Shown: positions 1 to 8,123 of the stretch, one piece after another
How positions within the stretch are numbered: position 1 is the stretch's first letter
Layout of the letters: each line of letters begins with the position of its first letter
From: Corynebacterium liangguodongii
GTDB lineage: Bacteria > Actinomycetota > Actinomycetes > Mycobacteriales > Mycobacteriaceae
Assembly: GCF_003070865.1 (NCBI RefSeq)
Contig: NZ_CP026948.1
Location: forward strand, 2,293,925 to 2,357,924
Direction of reading: 5' to 3'
Length of the DNA stretch: 64,000 bases
Notes under the pieces: model-generated
Database searches by the model: none
What the model saw: the letters and a program-made list of their open reading frames with translations, nothing else
Told to the model about the DNA's origin: nothing
Translations under genes and position numbers: made by a program

Positions 1-944
1 ACCGCAAGCCGCTCTACATGGCCACTCTCGTGTTCCTGCTGGCAGGCGTCGTGCTGCAGGCCGTCGCTCCCACCTACGCGGTACTCGTTATCGCCCGCGT
101 CATCGCCGCGCTCACACACGGGCTGTTCTGGTCGCTGGTCAACCCGATGGCGGCACGCCTCGGCGGGGAGGGGCATACAGGCCAGGCGGTCGCGGTGGTC
201 TCTCTCGGCTCGACGATGGCGCTCGTGCTCGGCTCGCCCGCGGTGACCTTCATCGGCGGGCTCATCGGGTGGCGCGGCGCCACGTGGGCGCTCGGGGCGC
301 TTGTCGTGGTCTCATTCCTGGTGCTCATGGCCACGCTGCCCGCGATGCCGGCGATCCTTCCCGAGCAGGCCGCGGCCAAGCAGACGCGCTCGGCGATCCC
401 GTCGTTAATTCTCTTCCTCGGCCTAGCGGTAACGGCGCTGTTTACCACGTATACCTACTTAGGGCTCATCGTGAATACGACGTCGGGACCGGCCTGGGTG
501 CCCTTCGGGCTGGCGCTCTACGGGCTCATCGGCATCCCCGGCGTGCTATGGGCGGGCCGCCGCGTTGACCGGCGCATGATCCGTCTCAACGTCGTGCCGA
601 CGATCCTCATGGTGCTCGCGTCCTCGCTGGGGCTTTTCGCCCTGAGCATTCACGGCCCCGCCGCCACGGCGTCGACGGTGGCGATGATCTCCGTGTTGGG
701 CCTGGCCGCCGGTGCCCTGCCCACGGTGGCCACCACCATCTTCCTCTTCGCGGGCGGGCCGAACCAGGACCGCGCCTCCGCGATCTACGTGGTCACCTTC
801 CAGGTGGGCATCGCCTCGGGTTCCGCGCTCGGTGCCCTCGCGGTCGACGGCGGGGTGCTCGCGGGGACGCTGGCGTTAACGGCGCTCTTAGCGTCGGCGG
901 CCGGGCTCGTGATGGCGCTGTGGTCGCGCCCGATCCTGCGCTAG
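1..944 (+). CDS. MFS transporter, 5' end cut off by the window
   Basis: This is a multidrug or sugar efflux permease of the major facilitator superfamily. The reading frame is open from the first bases; the first residues visible are RKPLYM, the tail of the conserved loop 2-3 motif (GR-x-G-R-K/R), so the true start lies upstream and the ATG at 18 is internal. About 313 residues are visible, with some nine or ten hydrophobic helices and a second loop motif (AGRRVDRRM) near residue 185. The layout resembles AraJ/Cmr-type exporters. It ends 120 bp before ssuD and is probably not part of that operon, because an operator and promoter intervene. Substrate is unknown. Confidence 0.85.
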   Translation, partial: RKPLYMATLVFLLAGVVLQAVAPTYAVLVIARVIAALTHGLFWSLVNPMAARLGGEGHTGQAVAVVSLGSTMALVLGSPAVTFIGGLIGWRGATWALGALVVVSFLVLMATLPAMPAILPEQAAAKQTRSAIPSLILFLGLAVTALFTTYTYLGLIVNTTSGPAWVPFGLALYGLIGIPGVLWAGRRVDRRMIRLNVVPTILMVLASSLGLFALSIHGPAATASTVAMISVLGLAAGALPTVATTIFLFAGGPNQDRASAIYVVTFQVGIASGSALGALAVDGGVLAGTLALTALLASAAGLVMALWSRPILR

Positions 945-959
945 CAGACCCCGCCCACG

Positions 960-975
960 CAGACCGATCGGTCTA
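960..975. promoter_or_regulatory. McbR-type operator upstream of ssuD
   Basis: The sequence reads CAGAC-CGATCG-GTCTA, a perfect 14-bp inverted repeat at 961-974. It matches the TAGAC-N6-GTCTA box of McbR, the TetR-family repressor of sulfur metabolism in Corynebacterium glutamicum, except for the first base. It lies about 55 bp upstream of the predicted -35 of ssuDCBA. Assignment to McbR is inferred from the box alone; no mcbR gene is in the window. Confidence 0.6.
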
Positions 976-1028
976 TACAAAGGCCACACCGTAGCCGGAG
1001 CTCAATAAATTCACCGTGAAACAAACGA

Positions 1029-1058
1029 TTGTGACCGTACCGCTCTGTCTGCCATAGT
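1029..1058 (+). promoter_or_regulatory. Predicted promoter of ssuDCBA (leaderless)
   Basis: TTGTGA at 1029-1034 and CATAGT at 1053-1058 are separated by 18 bp, a good sigma-A-like pair. The ATG of ssuD starts six bases after the -10, and no Shine-Dalgarno sequence precedes it. The transcript therefore probably begins at or next to the start codon. Confidence 0.5.
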
Positions 1059-1064
1059 GGCGCC

Positions 1065-2240
1065 ATGGCACTCACATTCCACTGGTTCCTGCCGACCGCC
1101 GGGGATGCCCGTACCATCGTCGGTGGCGGGCACGGCGCGGCCACATCGGGCAGCTCGCGCCCCATCACGCGCAGCTACCTCGCGCAAATCGCCCTCGCGG
1201 CCGAGGAAAACGGCTTCGACTCCGTCCTCACCCCGACCGGCGCGGAGTGCGAGGACTCGTGGCTCACGGACGCCTCGCTTATCGACGCCACCACCACGCT
1301 CAAGTTCCTCATCGCGTTCCGTCCCGGCCAGATCGGCCCGACGCTCTCCGCCCAGATGGCCGCAACCTTCCAGCGCCTGTCGAACAACCGCCTCAACGTC
1401 AACATCGTCACCGGCGGCGAGGACGCTGAGCAGCGCGCCTACGGCGACTACCTGACCAAGCAGCAGCGCTACGCACGCACCGCCGAGTTCCTCCACATCG
1501 TCACCGCGCTCTGGCGGGGAGAGACCGTCGAGTTCGAGGGGACCTACCTGCGTGTGAACAACGCCCGCCTCTCAAATCCCCCGGAGGTCGTCCCCCGGGT
1601 CTTCTTCGGCGGCTCCTCCCCCGCCGCCGGCGAGGTCGCGGCCCGGTTCGCCGACACCTACCTCACCTGGGGGGAGCCGCCGGCCCAGGTAAGCGAGAAG
1701 ATCGCGTGGATCAACTCCCTCGCCCACCGCGCCGGCCGCGAGCTCTCCCACGGCATCCGCCTCCACGTGATCAGCCGCGACACCTCGGAGGAGGCATGGT
1801 CCGTGGCGGAGAAGCTCATCGAAAACATCTCCCCCGACCAGGTGGCCAAGGCTCAGGCGGGTTTGGCCACCTCTGCCTCTGAAGGGCAGCGCCGCATGGC
1901 GCAGCTGCACGACCGCGGCAAGGCGTTCGGATCGTCCTCGCGGGCACGCGACTTCGAGGTCTCCCCCAACCTGTGGGCCGGGATCGGTCTGGTGCGAGGC
2001 GGCGCCGGAACGGCGCTGGTCGGCTCGCACGCCGAGGTGGCCGACCGCATCGAGGAATACGCGGCGTGCGGGCTGGAGCACTTCATCCTCTCCGGCTACC
2101 CCAACCTCGAAGAGACCTACCACTTCGGCGAGGGCGTCGTGCCCGAGCTTGTGCGCCGCGGCGTCGCGGTGGCGAACCGCCCCGCCCCAATTGCCCGTGC
2201 GACGAGTACTCCGGGACGCCCGCTTCGGGCCGTCGATTAG
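1065..2240 (+). CDS. ssuD: FMNH2-dependent alkanesulfonate monooxygenase
   Basis: SsuD cleaves alkanesulfonates to the aldehyde and sulfite using reduced flavin and O2, releasing sulfur for cysteine and methionine synthesis. The 391-residue protein is a bacterial-luciferase-like TIM barrel and follows E. coli SsuD closely: FHWFLPTAGD at the N-terminus, PTGAECEDSWL with the conserved Cys62, YLTWGEPP, GIRLHVI, and NLWAGIGLVRGGAGTALVG. Length is normal for the family. It is the first gene of ssuDCBA; ssuC begins 34 bp downstream. The flavin reductase partner (SsuE/SsuI type) is not in this cluster and must be supplied elsewhere. The start was chosen by alignment with SsuD and by the leaderless promoter. 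Confidence 0.95.
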   Translation: MALTFHWFLPTAGDARTIVGGGHGAATSGSSRPITRSYLAQIALAAEENGFDSVLTPTGAECEDSWLTDASLIDATTTLKFLIAFRPGQIGPTLSAQMAATFQRLSNNRLNVNIVTGGEDAEQRAYGDYLTKQQRYARTAEFLHIVTALWRGETVEFEGTYLRVNNARLSNPPEVVPRVFFGGSSPAAGEVAARFADTYLTWGEPPAQVSEKIAWINSLAHRAGRELSHGIRLHVISRDTSEEAWSVAEKLIENISPDQVAKAQAGLATSASEGQRRMAQLHDRGKAFGSSSRARDFEVSPNLWAGIGLVRGGAGTALVGSHAEVADRIEEYAACGLEHFILSGYPNLEETYHFGEGVVPELVRRGVAVANRPAPIARATSTPGRPLRAVD

Positions 2241-2274
2241 CGCGTGCCCCCAGACAAGAGAAGGAACACACCCC

Positions 2275-3075
2275 ATGACCGCAGTGATCTCCCCTCCGCC
2301 TACCCGCACCCGCCGCACCGTGCGCGTGCCCGCCCGGCTCATCTCCCCCATCGCCGTCCTCCTCGCGTGGCAACTCGGCTCCATGTCCGGCCTCATCTCT
2401 CCGCAGATCCTGCCGCCGCCTAGCGACGTCGCCACAGCCGGGTGGGAAGTCCTCACCAACGGCGAGCTCGCCACCTCGTTGGCGGTCTCCGGCCGCCGCG
2501 TGGTCGCCGGGTTCTTCCTCGGCGCGCTCCTAGGAATCAGCCTCGGCTTCCTCACCGGCACCTCGCGCGTGGCCGATACCGTCCTCGACCCGCTTCTCCA
2601 GGCGGTCCGCGCGGTGCCCCACCTCGGGCTCGTGCCTCTGTTTATCATCTGGTTCGGCATCGGCGAGCTGCCCAAGGTCCTGCTCATCGCCCTCGGCGTT
2701 GTCTTCCCGCTCTACCTCAACACCGCGAGCGGGTTCCGCCAGGTAGACCCGAAGCTCCTCGAGGCCGGCGCGGTCATGGGGTTTACCTTGCCCCAGCGCC
2801 TGCGCTACATCGTCTTCCCCTCCGCCGCCCCCCAGCTCTTCGTGGGGCTGCGGCAGGCCAACGCCTCGGCCTGGCTCTCCCTCATCGTCGCCGAACAGGT
2901 CAACGCGCGGCAAGGCCTTGGGTTTTTGATCAACAACGCACGCGATTTCTACCGCACCGACCTCGTCATCTTCGGCCTCATCGTCTACGCCGCGCTCGGC
3001 CTGATCTCCGAGGCGCTCATCCGCGCCTGGGAGAGCCACACCTTCCGTTACCGCCCCGACACCCTCACCCGATAA
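2275..3075 (+). CDS. ssuC: Aliphatic sulfonate ABC transporter permease
   Basis: This is the membrane subunit of the sulfonate importer, 266 residues with about six transmembrane helices. The cytoplasmic EAA loop (DPKLLEAGAVMGFTLPQRLR) that contacts the ATPase sits near residue 170. The frame is open upstream, but the ATG at 2275 (MTAVISPPPTRTRR) has a good ribosome site (agaaggaa) and gives the usual SsuC length. It lies 34 bp after ssuD and 11 bp before ssuB, so it is clearly cotranscribed. Confidence 0.93.
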   Translation: MTAVISPPPTRTRRTVRVPARLISPIAVLLAWQLGSMSGLISPQILPPPSDVATAGWEVLTNGELATSLAVSGRRVVAGFFLGALLGISLGFLTGTSRVADTVLDPLLQAVRAVPHLGLVPLFIIWFGIGELPKVLLIALGVVFPLYLNTASGFRQVDPKLLEAGAVMGFTLPQRLRYIVFPSAAPQLFVGLRQANASAWLSLIVAEQVNARQGLGFLINNARDFYRTDLVIFGLIVYAALGLISEALIRAWESHTFRYRPDTLTR

Positions 3076-3086
3076 AGGACGCCACC

Positions 3087-3851
3087 ATGACTTCAACGCT
3101 TTCAGCTCCCCCTGCGGCCCGGCCCGATCTCACCGCGGTTGCCAGCGTCTCAGGGCTACAGAAGTTCTACGGAGCCAAGCAGGTTCTCCGCTCTGTCTCC
3201 CTCCACATCCCGCGCGGCGGCGTCGTTGCCCTCATCGGCCGCTCCGGCTCCGGCAAGTCGACGATCCTGCGCGTGCTCGCCGGGCTCACCGCGCCCGACG
3301 CCGGCGAGGTCGACCTGCCCGAGCGCACCTCCGTTGCCTTCCAAGAGCCGCGCCTCTTGCCGTGGAAAACCGTGGTGGACAACGTCGCACTCGGCCTCAA
3401 CCACAGCGCAGTGCCCTTGTCCGAAGCTCGCAGCCGGGCGCGCACCTTGCTGGGCGAGGTGCACCTGGGTGAGGCAGACGAGGCTTGGCCGCTCACTCTC
3501 AGCGGCGGCCAGGCCCAGCGCGTCTCGCTCGCCCGCGCCCTCGTCTCCGAGCCGGACTTGTTGCTTCTCGACGAACCCTTCGGCGCCCTCGACGCCCTGA
3601 CCAGGATCACCGCCCAAAACCTCCTGCTGCGCGTCGTGGAGCGCCGCAACCTCGGTGCCCTGATTGTCACCCACGACGTCGCGGAAGCAGTGGCGCTGGC
3701 CGATACCGTCATCCTCCTCGACGGCGGGGAGATCACCCACCGGCTAGGAGTCGACATCCCCGGGCCCAAGGAGGATCGACGCAACGATCCCCGCTTCGGC
3801 GCGCTGACCGCCCAGCTCCTTCAGTGGCTCGAGGCTACCTCCCCCGCATAA
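3087..3851 (+). CDS. ssuB: Aliphatic sulfonate ABC transporter ATP-binding protein
   Basis: This ATPase powers sulfonate import. The 254-residue protein has Walker A GRSGSGKST, a Q-loop (FQEPRLLPW), signature LSGGQAQRV, Walker B LLLLDEPFGALD and the switch histidine (VTHDV). PRLLPW after the Q-loop is characteristic of the SsuB/TauB branch. The ATG at 3087 follows aaaggac, 11 bp after ssuC. A much longer in-frame opening upstream overlaps ssuC and is not used. Confidence 0.94.
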   Translation: MTSTLSAPPAARPDLTAVASVSGLQKFYGAKQVLRSVSLHIPRGGVVALIGRSGSGKSTILRVLAGLTAPDAGEVDLPERTSVAFQEPRLLPWKTVVDNVALGLNHSAVPLSEARSRARTLLGEVHLGEADEAWPLTLSGGQAQRVSLARALVSEPDLLLLDEPFGALDALTRITAQNLLLRVVERRNLGALIVTHDVAEAVALADTVILLDGGEITHRLGVDIPGPKEDRRNDPRFGALTAQLLQWLEATSPA

Positions 3852-3887
3852 ACACTCCCCGCTATTGACAGAAAGAAGCATCCCGCC

Positions 3888-4862
3888 ATGTCACGTTCAA
3901 CAACCATCCTCACTGCCGTCGTTGCGGCCCTCGCGCTCGGCCTCGGCGCGTGCTCCTCGGCCCCCGGGGACGGGGCAGCCAGCGGCACGTCGCCGCAGGA
4001 GGTCGACCTGTCAAAGGTCACCCTCAAGGTGGGAGACCAAGTTGCCGGAACCGAAGAAATTCTCCGCGCCGCCGGGAGGCTTGAGGATTCCCCGTACACG
4101 ATCGAATGGTCCTCCTTTACCTCCGGGCCGCCCCAGATCGAGGCCCTCAACGCGGGGCAGATAGACTTCGCCATCACCGGAAACACCCCGCCGGTCATCG
4201 GCGGGCCGACGAAAACGAAGGTGGTCTCCGCCTATGGAGACAACGGCGTCGGCGAGGCGATCCTCGTGCCTGCTGGCTCTCCCGTGGCCTCCGTTGCCGA
4301 CCTCAAGGGCAAAAAGATTGCCGTAGCACGCGGATCCAGCGCCCACGGCCACGTTCTCATGCAGCTGAAAAAGGAGGGGCTTAGCACGAGCGACGTGGAG
4401 TTGAACTTCCTGCAGCCCGCCGATGCGAAGGGGGCGTTTGAAAACGGTCAGGTCGACGCCTGGGCTGTATGGGACCCCTTCTCTTCTCTCGCCGAGATCC
4501 AGGGGGCGAAGCCCGTCGCGCGGGCAACGGGTGTGACGGGGAGCTACAACTTCGGTGTCGCCAGCGACAAGGCCCTTGCGGACCGGCAGAAAGAGGCCGC
4601 CCTGGCGGACTTCCTCGCCCGTGTGAGCGAGGCCTACGAATGGGGTTCCGCGCACCCGGAGGAATGGGCGCAGGCCTACGCCCAGGCCTCTGGGTTCGAC
4701 CCCCAAGCCGCGAAGCTCCACACCCGTTCCTTGCGCCTGCCCATTGCCCTCGACGACGACGTCAATGGCAAGCAAAATGAGCTTATCGACGCCTTTGCCA
4801 GCGACAACCTCATCAAAGCATTTGATTTCTCAACTATCGTGGACCGCCGCTTCGAGAAGTAG
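3888..4862 (+). CDS. ssuA: Aliphatic sulfonate-binding lipoprotein
   Basis: This is the solute-binding component of the SsuABC importer, anchored outside the membrane. The 324-residue protein starts with a lipoprotein signal (MSRSTTILTAVVAALALGLGAC, modified Cys22). A periplasmic-binding fold of the NMT1/SsuA family follows, with ITGNTPPVIGGPTKTKVVSAY, KGKKIAVARGSSAHGH and VDAWAVWDPFSSLAE. It begins 36 bp after ssuB with ribosome site gaaagaag and closes the operon. It ends only 2 bp from the convergent exporter gene, with no evident terminator between them. Confidence 0.93.
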   Translation: MSRSTTILTAVVAALALGLGACSSAPGDGAASGTSPQEVDLSKVTLKVGDQVAGTEEILRAAGRLEDSPYTIEWSSFTSGPPQIEALNAGQIDFAITGNTPPVIGGPTKTKVVSAYGDNGVGEAILVPAGSPVASVADLKGKKIAVARGSSAHGHVLMQLKKEGLSTSDVELNFLQPADAKGAFENGQVDAWAVWDPFSSLAEIQGAKPVARATGVTGSYNFGVASDKALADRQKEAALADFLARVSEAYEWGSAHPEEWAQAYAQASGFDPQAAKLHTRSLRLPIALDDDVNGKQNELIDAFASDNLIKAFDFSTIVDRRFEK

Positions 4863-4864
4863 TC

Positions 4865-5515
4865 TCAGTGGTTTGCCGCGGTTCCAACGCGGCCATCGCG
4901 CACCTCCACGACGCGGTCGCCCGGGCCGATCAGCCCGCGGTCGTGCGTGACAATCGCGCAGGCGACGTCCTTGCCTTCGACCAGCGAGCGCAGCAGGGTG
5001 ATGATCTCCCGGCTGCGGGTGGAATCGAGGGCGGCCGTGGGTTCGTCGGCAAGCAAAAGCGACGGCTCCCCCATGAGCGCTCGCGCGATGCCGACGCGCT
5101 GGCGCTGCCCGCCCGAGAGCTGCTCCATCCTCCGCTCTCCCAGGCCGTTGAGGCCGACGGAGGCGAGGAGCTCTTCGGCGCGCTGCTTCCGCGGTGCGCG
5201 GCCTCGCATGTGGTCGGTGACCAAAAGCTGATCGCGCACGTTGAGCGCCTTGATGAGGTTGGCCTGCTGAAAAATCATCCCAATTTTATTGAGCCTTACT
5301 TCATCCGAGACGCGCTCTCCCCCGACGCGCACGTCCCCCGCATCGGGAGCGATCAGGCCGGCCGCAGCAGAGAGCAGCGTGGACTTCCCTGAACCAGACT
5401 CCCCGACGATGAACGTGAGGCGCCCCGGCTCGGCATGAATGGATACGTTGTCGAGCGCGGTGAGGCGCCGCTCCCCATCCGGGAAGGTCACAGTGACGTT
5501 TTCCATGGTGAGCAT
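4865..5515 (-). CDS. MacB/HrtA-like ABC exporter ATP-binding protein
   Basis: This 216-residue ATPase belongs to the MacB/LolD family. It has Walker A GESGSGKST, signature LSGGQRQRVG, Walker B LLLADEPTAALD and D-loop DSTRSRE, and pairs with the FtsX-type permease that ends one base upstream. In C. glutamicum and C. diphtheriae this pair, next to a NarL-type two-component system, is HrtBA (haem exporter) with ChrSA. The sequence style (VTVTFPDGERRLTALDNVS) and the two-component system 2.7 kb away fit that, but a haem substrate is inferred, not shown. Confidence 0.72.
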   Translation of the reverse strand: MLTMENVTVTFPDGERRLTALDNVSIHAEPGRLTFIVGESGSGKSTLLSAAAGLIAPDAGDVRVGGERVSDEVRLNKIGMIFQQANLIKALNVRDQLLVTDHMRGRAPRKQRAEELLASVGLNGLGERRMEQLSGGQRQRVGIARALMGEPSLLLADEPTAALDSTRSREIITLLRSLVEGKDVACAIVTHDRGLIGPGDRVVEVRDGRVGTAANH

Positions 5516-6508
5516 CTACGCGATACCTCCTAGTGCTTGCTGCGGATCAATCGTGGTAATGGAGCGAGTGGCCAGCCATGCGCCGACCATGCCGAGCAGC
5601 CACAACACCAGCGGCGGCCCCCAGACGGTGACGGGGCCGAGCGAAAACGGCGCGACCTGGGCGGCCGCAAGACCGAGCAGGCTCGCGGCCGCCGCACCCG
5701 CGAGCACCCCGGCGCAAAGGATGAGAGCGGCCTGCCCGAGGGCGTCTTTACGCAGGTAGCGCGTCGACGCCCCCAGCGCCCGCAAGATCGACAAATCACG
5801 CGTGCGCTGCAGCGTCCACACCGTGAGGAAGGCGACCGTGACCAACGCCGCAATGGCGTAGAGGAAGCCTTGGATCAGCAGGAGCGAACCCCGCTCGGAC
5901 CCGTAGGCGGGCAGGGCGTTGAAGGACTTCTTCAGGGCAATGCCGGCATCGTCCGCGCGAAGTAGCACGGTGCCCGCCGCGTCTGTGTGCATCGCCGCCT
6001 GCCACACCTCGGTGGGCACCCAGAGGACCGGAGAGTGCGAGTAGTACAGGTCGTCTGCGATCTCGCCCACGCGTATCGACGCCCCGCCGACCTCGACACT
6101 CTCCCCCACCGCGACCCCGAGCCCTTGCGAGGCGACCGCTGTATCGCCCATGGTGTGGCCGGTGGGCAGGGCCGTGCCCCGGGGTAGGCCGAGAACGGCA
6201 GTGGAGATCTCCGTTCCGTCGGCCGCGGTGAGCATCGTCTGGCCGGTACCCAGAGGGATTGCGCCCACGGGGACGTCGCCACGCGCAATGCGCGAGGTGG
6301 CGTAGGACGGATCGTCCCCATCGGCGAACGTGACGGATGCGGGACGAAGCGCCTCGAGCGCGGATGTGTTTTGCTTGCCCAGCCCGGCGGTGAGCCCGGT
6401 GAGCATGACCACGAGGAGCGTGATCAGCGCGACGACGCCGGCGATCAGGCCGAAGCGGCCCCGGGCGCCTCTGATTTCTCTCATTGCTACGAACATGGCT
6501 TCAAGCAT
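5516..6508 (-). CDS. FtsX/HrtB-like ABC exporter permease
   Basis: This 330-residue permease has the MacB/FtsX topology: a cytoplasmic start (MFVAMREIRGARGRFGL), one helix (ALITLLVVMLTGLTAGLG), a large extracellular domain of about 190 residues, then three C-terminal helices. NTSALEALRPASVTFADGDD after the first helix matches what I recall of corynebacterial HrtB. The ATPase gene follows directly, so the two are cotranscribed. ATG codons at 6508 and 6496 are both possible starts; neither has a strong ribosome site. A symmetric element at 6544-6587 lies in the divergent promoter region. Confidence 0.7.
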   Translation of the reverse strand: MLEAMFVAMREIRGARGRFGLIAGVVALITLLVVMLTGLTAGLGKQNTSALEALRPASVTFADGDDPSYATSRIARGDVPVGAIPLGTGQTMLTAADGTEISTAVLGLPRGTALPTGHTMGDTAVASQGLGVAVGESVEVGGASIRVGEIADDLYYSHSPVLWVPTEVWQAAMHTDAAGTVLLRADDAGIALKKSFNALPAYGSERGSLLLIQGFLYAIAALVTVAFLTVWTLQRTRDLSILRALGASTRYLRKDALGQAALILCAGVLAGAAAASLLGLAAAQVAPFSLGPVTVWGPPLVLWLLGMVGAWLATRSITTIDPQQALGGIA

Positions 6509-6543
6509 GGCCCTAAGCAGCAGGTTTCCACATCGGCTAGGCG

Positions 6544-6587
6544 GATGAAACGCACATCAACCGATCGGTGGATCCGCCGGTTTCATC
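6544..6587. promoter_or_regulatory. Nested palindrome in a divergent promoter region
   Basis: GATGAAAC (6544-6551) and GTTTCATC (6580-6587) form a perfect 8-bp inverted repeat. Almost exactly centred inside it is the palindrome ACCGATCGGT (6560-6569). It lies between the start of the HrtB-like permease (minus) and the small membrane protein (plus), where a repressor or response-regulator site would be expected. The binding protein is unknown. It lacks the outer bases of the McbR box. Confidence 0.45.
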
Positions 6588-6603
6588 ATGCGAATATGGT
6601 GAT

Positions 6604-6948
6604 ATGACAGTTGTGAACGTCATCCTCGCGCTGAGTTTTTTCGCCGCAGCCTGGTATTGGTGGTGGACCGGGGTCAGGGCGGAGCGAGGGACCCTGCGGC
6701 CGGGCACCTTTTGTGCCGCCTCGCTCGGCCTGTCGTACTTCGACAAGCAGAAGTGGGTTGAAGGCCATTACGCTGCGTCGGGCTATACCAAGGCGGTGAG
6801 CGTTCCACTATTCGTTGCCGCGATAGCATGCCTCTTTGCCGGTGAGTCCGTATATGGCTGGATTTTCGTGACGTCCCTTTCCCTGGCGGCGGTTGCGCTC
6901 GTGGCCGCGGTGCGAAAGGCCCATGCCGCGGTTCGGCACATGCCGTGA
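6604..6948 (+). CDS. Small membrane protein of unknown function
   Basis: A 114-residue protein with three hydrophobic helices (approximately residues 3-21, 61-80 and 83-102) and a Trp-rich first turn (AAWYWWWTG). The middle part (FDKQKWVEGHYAASGY) is cytosolic or extracellular and polar. I do not recognise a family. The start at 6604 was chosen over an in-frame ATG 36 bp upstream because that one would fall inside the palindrome. It ends 11 bp before repeat copy 1 and may be part of the same insertion as fic. Confidence 0.55.
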   Translation: MTVVNVILALSFFAAAWYWWWTGVRAERGTLRPGTFCAASLGLSYFDKQKWVEGHYAASGYTKAVSVPLFVAAIACLFAGESVYGWIFVTSLSLAAVALVAAVRKAHAAVRHMP

Positions 6949-6959
6949 TGGCCCTCCGC

Positions 6960-7019
6960 CCACGCCGAACGTGTCGATTTTGGCGCGGAAAATCGACACA
7001 TCGGCCGGACGTGTCTATC
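6960..7019. repeat. 60-bp flanking repeat, copy 1 (5' of fic)
   Basis: This repeat is identical to 8124-8183 at 56 of 60 positions. It contains an 11-bp perfect inverted repeat, GTGTCGATTTT (6971-6981) and its complement (6989-6999), around GGCGCGG. A further GGACGTGTC-ATC half-site follows. It ends 8 bp before the fic ATG, so it overlaps the fic promoter. Confidence 0.85.
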
Positions 7020-7027
7020 GTGTGGAC

Positions 7028-8119
7028 ATGAACAACTCCGAGGGATTTGCTCCGGACACTCCCTACAACGATCTACCGCCCCTACCTCCGCCTGTGGACG
7101 TGGAGACTGCGGCGGTGCTCAAGGATGTCATCGAGGCGCGGGCCGCGCTGGCGGCCTTGAACACCGCCTGCGACCTCATCCCGAACCCTGAGATCATCAC
7201 CTCGACGATCCCGCTGCGCGAGGCGCAGGCGTCGACAGAGATCGAGAACATCGTCACCACCAACGACGAGTTGTTCAAGGCGGAGTGGGAGGTCGATCCC
7301 ACCCCCTCGCCGGCAACGAAAGAAGCGCTGAGATACAAGTCGGCCCTCTACACCGGGGTAAGCTCGCTCGACTCGCGGCCGGTATCGGAGAAGACCGCTG
7401 TGCAGATGTGCAGCATCCTATCCGGCCAGTCAGCGCAGATCCGCTCAACCACTGGGACAGTCATCGGCGACCCGCGCTCGAAAGAGCGCATCTACACGCC
7501 GCCCGAGGGACAGCAGGTCATCGAGCGTCACCTCTCCGCGTGGGAGAGGTTCATCTATTCGCCCCACGGCCTCGATCCCCTCGTCCTCATGGCCGTGACG
7601 CACTACCAATTCGAGGCGATCCACCCCTTCTACGACGGCAACGGGCGGACGGGACGCATCCTCAACATCCTGCTGCTCATTCAGCTCGGCGTGCTCCGGC
7701 TACCGGTGCTCTACCTGTCCGGCTATATCGTGGACAACAAGTCGGAGTACTACGCGCTGCTGCGCGGGGTCACGGCGCGGGGGGATTGGGAAGCGTGGGT
7801 CCGCTTCATGGTACGCGGAGTGCAGTCGTCTGCGGAGTCGACCACGCAGCTCATCGATGACCTGCGCCGCCTCCAGGAGGAGGCGAACGAGGCGATCCGC
7901 GCCCTCGGAATCTCGGCGGGGGCCGACCTCGCCCACCTGTTGTTTCTCAAGCCGTACGTGCGCATCGCGGACGTCGTCGACGCGGGATTGGCGCAGCGGC
8001 AGACCGCGTCGGCCTGGCTCAATCAGCTGGCCGGGGCCGGCATCCTGGCGGAGTACAAGGTGGGGCGGAGCAAGGTGTTTGCCAACACCGCGGCGCTCGG
8101 CGTATTGACGCGACGCTGA
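7028..8119 (+). CDS. Fic family protein with C-terminal winged-helix-like segment
   Basis: Fic proteins transfer AMP (or another nucleotide moiety) from a nucleotide to target hydroxyl groups. The 363-residue protein has the full active-site motif HPFYDGNGRTGR with catalytic His199. It also has an N-terminal inhibitory helix of class II type (S69-T-E-I-E73-N74), so it is predicted to be self-inhibited. Residues about 310-363 (DVVDAGLAQRQTASAWLNQLAGAGILAEYKVGRSK) look like a winged helix-turn-helix. The likely start MNNSEGF follows a -10-like TATCGT by 6 nt, suggesting leaderless expression. A 60-bp repeat lies immediately on each side. The target protein is unknown. Confidence 0.9.
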   Translation: MNNSEGFAPDTPYNDLPPLPPPVDVETAAVLKDVIEARAALAALNTACDLIPNPEIITSTIPLREAQASTEIENIVTTNDELFKAEWEVDPTPSPATKEALRYKSALYTGVSSLDSRPVSEKTAVQMCSILSGQSAQIRSTTGTVIGDPRSKERIYTPPEGQQVIERHLSAWERFIYSPHGLDPLVLMAVTHYQFEAIHPFYDGNGRTGRILNILLLIQLGVLRLPVLYLSGYIVDNKSEYYALLRGVTARGDWEAWVRFMVRGVQSSAESTTQLIDDLRRLQEEANEAIRALGISAGADLAHLLFLKPYVRIADVVDAGLAQRQTASAWLNQLAGAGILAEYKVGRSKVFANTAALGVLTRR

Positions 8120-8123
8120 CGCG

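Noticed and set aside
4850..4870. Terminator between ssuA and the convergent exporter
   Set aside because: The stop codons are 2 bp apart and no stem with a U-tract is visible; termination must occur inside the opposing gene or by Rho.
6560..6569. ACCGATCGGT as a second McbR box
   Set aside because: The outer bases needed for TAGAC-N6-GTCTA are absent (CAACC and GGTGG instead), unlike the site at 960-975.
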